Below are positions 7,957-10,876 of a stretch of 10,876 nt of DNA, one piece after another. Below the pieces are notes generated by a model. It was not told where the DNA came from, made no database searches, and saw nothing but the letters and a program-made list of their open reading frames with translations. The first letter of the stretch is position 1; each line of letters starts with the position of its first letter. A program made the translations under genes and the position numbers. This DNA is from Verrucomicrobiota bacterium (GTDB lineage: Bacteria; Verrucomicrobiota; Verrucomicrobiia; Chthoniobacterales; UBA10450), in the NCBI GenBank assembly GCA_003218525.1, contig QHNU01000096.1:1-10876 (forward strand). The letters run 5' to 3'.

Positions 7957-8044
7957 GATTTCAGATTTCAGCGAACTGCTTAGTTCGATCTTTTAACTCT
8001 TCTACATTCATTTTCACCCAATCTGCACTCTGCAATCTGAAATT
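7957..8044. repeat. Imperfect inverted repeat framing a gene relic
   Basis: Arms at 7957-7970 (GATTTCAGATTTCA) and 8031-8044 (TGCAATCTGAAATT) are inverted copies matching at 12 of 14 positions. The left arm is part of a GATTTCAG-type tandem (7957-7971), and the right arm sits in a similar CTGCA/AATCTG-rich run (8019-8044) that reaches to within one base of the CvpA gene stop. The arms enclose the 16-codon relic at 7961-8011. The arrangement looks like the remains of an inserted cassette, but no target-site duplication is obvious. Confidence 0.45.
7961..8011 (-). pseudogene. Relic start of a four-helix-bundle (23S rRNA IVS-type) protein
   Basis: The minus strand encodes MNVEELKDRTKQFAEI and then TGA. 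The first 14 residues match the characteristic N-terminus of the four-helix-bundle protein family related to the 23S rRNA intervening-sequence protein (PF05635), whose members are usually about 115-130 residues. The match stops after KQFA, exactly where the DNA becomes the GATTTCAG-type repeat, so only the first 5' end of a gene survives. The start has the only Shine-Dalgarno-like string seen in the window (GGGTG, four bases before ATG). The fragment lies in the leader of gatB, ending 8 bases before its ATG. A functional 16-residue leader peptide for gatB is a possible alternative. Family recognition is from memory of the motif and rests on few residues. Confidence 0.55.
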
Positions 8045-8045
8045 A

Positions 8046-8969
8046 TCAATTCTTCGTTAGCGCGTAATCGAGCGCGCGATCGAGATCGAATTTCTTCAGG
8101 CGTGCCAACAGCACCGGGTCGTTCAGCGCATCGATCACGCGCTGGTTTTGAAGGAGGTCGAAAACGCGACCTTGCGAAACCAGATTCGTGATCTCCGGAT
8201 CATCGCGCAGGGCGATCATTTTCGGATCATTGGCGATTTGCTGCGCACCCGGAAATCGCAGGAACCGCTGCGCGCTTTCTGGGGTCGATACGACTTCTCC
8301 AACCCGTTCTACCGTTCGATAGACGCCTTGCGGCAGCGGATCGACATTTTTCAGGGTCTCGCCAATTGGGCCGGCCTCGAGCGAATTTTTTAGCTCCGCC
8401 AGAGTGGTCATCAACGGAGTCGGCGGCTGATCGCGTGCTGATGGTTCCGTATCATGGATTTGCAGTGGTCTATTCCAGACCGGCTGCAATACTCCCGTGG
8501 TGATGGCGTGCTGCGACCGCACTTGGGCCTCCGCTACTGAGCCGGCCAGCCGCGCTCCGGCGAATACCAGCCAGATCGTGAAAAGGCCTAGCAATATTCC
8601 GAGCAGACCGCCGCTGATTCCCCAGACCAGCCGCACCACGGGCGACTGGTGATCCTTTGTCCGTTTGAAAAGAATTGGCCCGAGCGCGTTCAGAATGGCA
8701 AAGACAATCGCGCCTAGCACGGCACCGGCAATGAGCGTGAGAATCGGGTCGGGCAATTTCACAAACGACCGTGTAATCGGAAGGAGAGCCGGTCCGGCAA
8801 AAATCGCGCAGCTATACGCTGCGATAATGGCAACGATCCGCATCAGCTGCCGCGTTAATCCGATTCGCCAACCATGTAAGACCTCGAGGATCAGGATTAC
8901 GGCGGCAAAGGATAGAAACGCGAGTTGCCAAGCGGAAGAGCCAACGATCGGCGGGACAGCGGGGTTCAC
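8046..8969 (-). CDS. CvpA-family inner-membrane protein
   Basis: 307 residues. The N-terminal half has four hydrophobic helices (about 14-31, 43-63, 75-98, 114-138), with the CvpA-type loop GWRIGLTRQLMRIVAIIAAY (33-52) between the first two, as in PF02674. Members are linked to colicin V export and envelope functions in enterobacteria; the molecular role is not established. The C-terminal half (about 140-307) is soluble, longer than in Escherichia coli CvpA (about 160 residues), and ends with short Asn-Asp-Pro/Asp-Pro repeats (ANDPKMIAL, RDDPEITNL, LNDPVLLAR, about 246-290) that recall STI1-type modules. The start is GTG at 8969: it overlaps the aroC TGA in a GTGA junction, and in-frame MNPAVPP precedes the first helix. 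Translational coupling to aroC is therefore likely. The family call is good; function is unassigned. Confidence 0.8.
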   Translation of the reverse strand: MNPAVPPIVGSSAWQLAFLSFAAVILILEVLHGWRIGLTRQLMRIVAIIAAYSCAIFAGPALLPITRSFVKLPDPILTLIAGAVLGAIVFAILNALGPILFKRTKDHQSPVVRLVWGISGGLLGILLGLFTIWLVFAGARLAGSVAEAQVRSQHAITTGVLQPVWNRPLQIHDTEPSARDQPPTPLMTTLAELKNSLEAGPIGETLKNVDPLPQGVYRTVERVGEVVSTPESAQRFLRFPGAQQIANDPKMIALRDDPEITNLVSQGRVFDLLQNQRVIDALNDPVLLARLKKFDLDRALDYALTKN

Positions 8970-10057
8970 GCGCGCGCCAAATCAATCGCGCGCTGTCGCA
9001 ATGCGTGATCGCACAAGACGAGCGCGGTCATGGCTTCAACCATGGGGACCGCGCGCGGTAGAACGCAGGGATCATGTCGGCCCCGGGCACGCAACGTCGT
9101 GGTTTGACCGCCGGTGGTGATTGTTCTCTGCTCTCGCGCGATTGTGGCAGTCGGCTTGAACGCGACGCGAAAATAAATCTCTTCGCCATTGGAAATCCCA
9201 CCCTGAATCCCGCCGGAGAAATTTGTCGCCGTGCCGACGCGATCCTCGCGTTTTTCAAAAGGATCATTGTGTTCGGAACCCCGCATCCGCGTGGCGGCAA
9301 ATCCAGAGCCGATTTCGAATCCTTTGGTTGCTGGCAGGCTCAACATTCCCCTTGCGAGATCAGCTTCCAATTTATCGAAAACTGGCTCGCCCAACCCGAT
9401 CGGAACGTTTCGCGCCACGCATTCAATCGTTCCACCGAGGGAATCGCCCTCCGCCCTGGTTTTTTCAATCAGCTCGATCATCTTGGCGGACGCATTTTCA
9501 TCCGGGCACCGAACGATACTCTGCTCGACTGAGTTGGCCGTCACAGTCCGGCGGTCGATCCAGGCGGCGATCTCGTGGACCTGCATCACGTAGGCAACGA
9601 TCTCGACTTTCGGAAATAGAGTTGCGAGAACGCGGCGGGCAACCGCGCCGGCGGCCACTCGACCCACTGTCTCGCGTGCCGAGGCACGACCGCCACCCTG
9701 CCAATTTCGTATGCCGTATTTCGCTTCGTAGGTGAAATCGGCGTGCGACGGTCGCCAGGTTTCGCGCATCGATTCATACGCTTCCGGCCGCGCATCTTCG
9801 TTGCGCACCAGGATTGCGATCGGTGTGCCGAGAGTCTGCCCTTCGAATAGGCCGGACAAAATTTCGGCGCGGTCAGGCTCCTTTCGCTGTGTCGTGATTT
9901 TGCTTTGTCCCGGACGACGACGATGCAGTTCGCCTTGAATATCAGAATCGGACAGAGCAATTCGCGGTGGACAACCGTCGATGACGACTCCGACACCACC
10001 TCCGTGCGATTCGCCGAACGTGGTGACGCGAAAAAGTTGGCCGAACGTATTTCCCAT
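8966..10057 (-). CDS. aroC: Chorismate synthase
   Basis: 363 residues, full length. The enzyme performs the last shikimate-pathway step, the anti-1,4-elimination of phosphate from EPSP to give chorismate, and needs reduced FMN without net redox change. Signatures are MGNTFGQLFRVTTFGESHGG (1-20; His18 conserved), the RRRPGQ substrate loop (46-51), SHADFTY (104-110; His105), GGGRASARET (121-130) and GRHDPCVLPRAVPMVEA (326-342). The start ATG fits the canonical N-terminus. No Shine-Dalgarno motif is evident, and the repeat in the upstream gap ends five bases from the ATG. The TGA overlaps the GTG of the CvpA gene. No other shikimate genes are in the window, so regulation with the pathway cannot be inferred. 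Confidence 0.97.
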   Translation of the reverse strand: MGNTFGQLFRVTTFGESHGGGVGVVIDGCPPRIALSDSDIQGELHRRRPGQSKITTQRKEPDRAEILSGLFEGQTLGTPIAILVRNEDARPEAYESMRETWRPSHADFTYEAKYGIRNWQGGGRASARETVGRVAAGAVARRVLATLFPKVEIVAYVMQVHEIAAWIDRRTVTANSVEQSIVRCPDENASAKMIELIEKTRAEGDSLGGTIECVARNVPIGLGEPVFDKLEADLARGMLSLPATKGFEIGSGFAATRMRGSEHNDPFEKREDRVGTATNFSGGIQGGISNGEEIYFRVAFKPTATIAREQRTITTGGQTTTLRARGRHDPCVLPRAVPMVEAMTALVLCDHALRQRAIDLARA

Positions 10058-10061
10058 CGTC

Positions 10062-10189
10062 TGTCATTCTCAACGGACTAAAGAATCTCTCAACCACGAA
10101 CGGATGTATTCGCCGTAGCGAAGCTCCTGGCGGTCCGGCTCGTCGCCATTCGTGTAGTGGCGGCCGTATCGGCTGCGATTCCGCTTAAC
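10062..10189. repeat. Intergenic repeat, TGTCATYC family, copy 2, with open frame
   Basis: The 142-base gap between aroC and the transsulfuration gene begins with TGTCATTCTCAACGGACTAA and continues to AATCTCTC. It aligns without gaps to the start of the element at 6377, with 19 of 30 bases identical by my count. The rest contains small fold-backs: CACGAA (10095-10100) with TTCGTG (10149-10154), CGCC (10111-10114) with GGCG (10129-10132), and GCCG/CGGC around TAT (10163-10173). On the minus strand, 10070-10189 is open for 39 codons but has no ATG. Its right boundary is uncertain. Confidence 0.42.
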
Positions 10190-10199
10190 CTACGGATTC

Positions 10200-10876
10200 T
10201 TATACCGCAGCCAGAGCTGCCTCCAAATCGTTAATCAAATCCCGCACGCTTTCGACACCGACGGACAGCCGCACCAGGGAGTCGGTAATGCCGAGCTCGG
10301 CACGTTGCTCGGGCGGGATCGAGCCGTGAGTCATGATTGCCGGATGATTAATCAGGCTTTCAACTCCGCCCAAACTCTCTGCCAGTGAGAAGAGATGAGT
10401 GTTTTCCAAAAAACGCCGCGTACCGGCAAGATCGGTCTTTAAAACAATCGTGACCATGCCGCCGAAACCACGCATCTGCTGGCGTGCGAGATCGTGCTGA
10501 GGATGTGATTTCAGTCCGGGATAACTCACCGATGCAATCTTTGGCTGTTCCTCGAGCCACCGCGCGATCTCGAGAGCGTTCGCGCAATGCCGTTCCATTC
10601 TCAGCCCCAGCGTTTTCAAACCGCGAAGCGCCAGGAAACTGTCGAACGGACCGGCGATTGCGCCAACTGCGTTCTGCAAAAACGCGATCCGGTCGGCCAG
10701 CTCCTTGTTTTCTCCGACCACAATCACGCCCCCGACCATGTCGGAGTGGCCGTTCAGATATTTCGTAGCGGAATGAATCACCATATCGAATCCGGATTCA
10801 ATCGGACGCTGGAGCCATGGGCTGGCGAAAGTATTGTCGGAAACGCTCAGGATTTTTTGCTCGCGCGCGACCTTGG
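10200..10876 (-). CDS. Cystathionine gamma-synthase/lyase family enzyme, C-terminal part
   Basis: The frame stays open to the window edge: the in-frame Met at 10784 is internal, since the preceding codons spell SDNTFASPWLQRPIESGFD, a core segment of the Cys/Met-metabolism PLP enzymes. About 224 residues are visible and roughly 150-170 N-terminal residues are missing. HSATKYLNGHSDMVGG contains the PLP-binding lysine (visible residue 38). Further family segments are AGPFDSFLALRGLKTLGLRM, SLAESLGGVESLINHPA and, near the end, VRLSVGVES, whose Glu favours gamma-type over beta-type chemistry from general knowledge of the family. Candidate reactions are cystathionine gamma-synthase, gamma-lyase or O-acylhomoserine sulfhydrylase; sequence alone does not separate them. 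SDNTF replaces the more usual VDNTF. The gene is upstream of aroC by 142 bases and may or may not be cotranscribed with it. It ends with TAA at 10200-10202. Confidence 0.88.
   Translation of the reverse strand, partial: KVAREQKILSVSDNTFASPWLQRPIESGFDMVIHSATKYLNGHSDMVGGVIVVGENKELADRIAFLQNAVGAIAGPFDSFLALRGLKTLGLRMERHCANALEIARWLEEQPKIASVSYPGLKSHPQHDLARQQMRGFGGMVTIVLKTDLAGTRRFLENTHLFSLAESLGGVESLINHPAIMTHGSIPPEQRAELGITDSLVRLSVGVESVRDLINDLEAALAAV

Noticed and set aside
7972..7987. A perfect CGAACT/AGTTCG hairpin as terminator or regulatory element upstream of gatB
   Set aside because: It lies inside the codons for R-T-K-Q-F of the four-helix-bundle relic, which explains the sequence; no U-tract follows in the direction of transcription.
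9074..9532. A 152-codon plus-strand open frame
   Set aside because: It is antisense to aroC, whose full-length family match accounts for the region.
1..10876. A defence, CRISPR, phage or transposon system
   Set aside because: No spaced direct repeats, nuclease, transposase, integrase or toxin-antitoxin pair was found on either strand; apart from the relic and repeats the genes are metabolic or envelope genes.

Overview
The window reads as an ordinary chromosomal stretch of a Gram-negative soil or freshwater bacterium, most likely Verrucomicrobiota (Chthoniobacterales-like). That assignment is an inference from protein style, moderately high GC, start sites without visible Shine-Dalgarno motifs, a relic of a four-helix-bundle (23S rRNA IVS-type) gene, and short intergenic fold-back repeats. 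No tRNA, rRNA, CRISPR array, transposase, phage gene or recognisable defence system was seen.

Layout. At the left edge a plus-strand gene, cut by the window start, encodes the end of a protein with two SnoaL/DUF4440-like domains. Its stop codon directly abuts the stop codon of a convergent minus-strand gene. Everything else is on the minus strand, so transcription runs right to left: a PLP-dependent transsulfuration enzyme (cut by the right edge), aroC (chorismate synthase), a CvpA-family membrane protein, gatB, a glycerate kinase, a 1123-residue GH18-like/polysaccharide deacetylase/GT2 fusion, and a GH26-type glycoside hydrolase.

Two functional groups stand out. The first is amino-acid and translation housekeeping: transsulfuration, chorismate synthesis (aroC overlapping the CvpA gene by a GTGA junction) and Glu/Asp-tRNA amidotransferase subunit B. 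The second is a compact exopolysaccharide unit. One polypeptide carries a cytoplasmic GT2 synthase, a periplasmic NodB-type deacetylase and a GH18-like domain, and it is followed through a TAATG stop-start overlap by a probable lipoprotein or secreted GH26 hydrolase. The inferred job is synthesis, export, deacetylation and trimming of an extracellular glycan, analogous to PgaB/PgaC, with the hydrolase playing a part like that of BcsZ in cellulose systems.

The gaps carry the less ordinary material. Between the CvpA gene and gatB lies a 16-codon relic of a four-helix-bundle protein gene, framed by inverted arms. Two other gaps (glycerate kinase/gatB and aroC/transsulfuration enzyme) hold diverged members of what looks like one dispersed repeat family beginning TGTCATYC. 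The copy next to aroC also carries a 39-codon, protein-like open frame without an ATG. The gap between the fusion gene and the glycerate kinase gene shows nothing definite.
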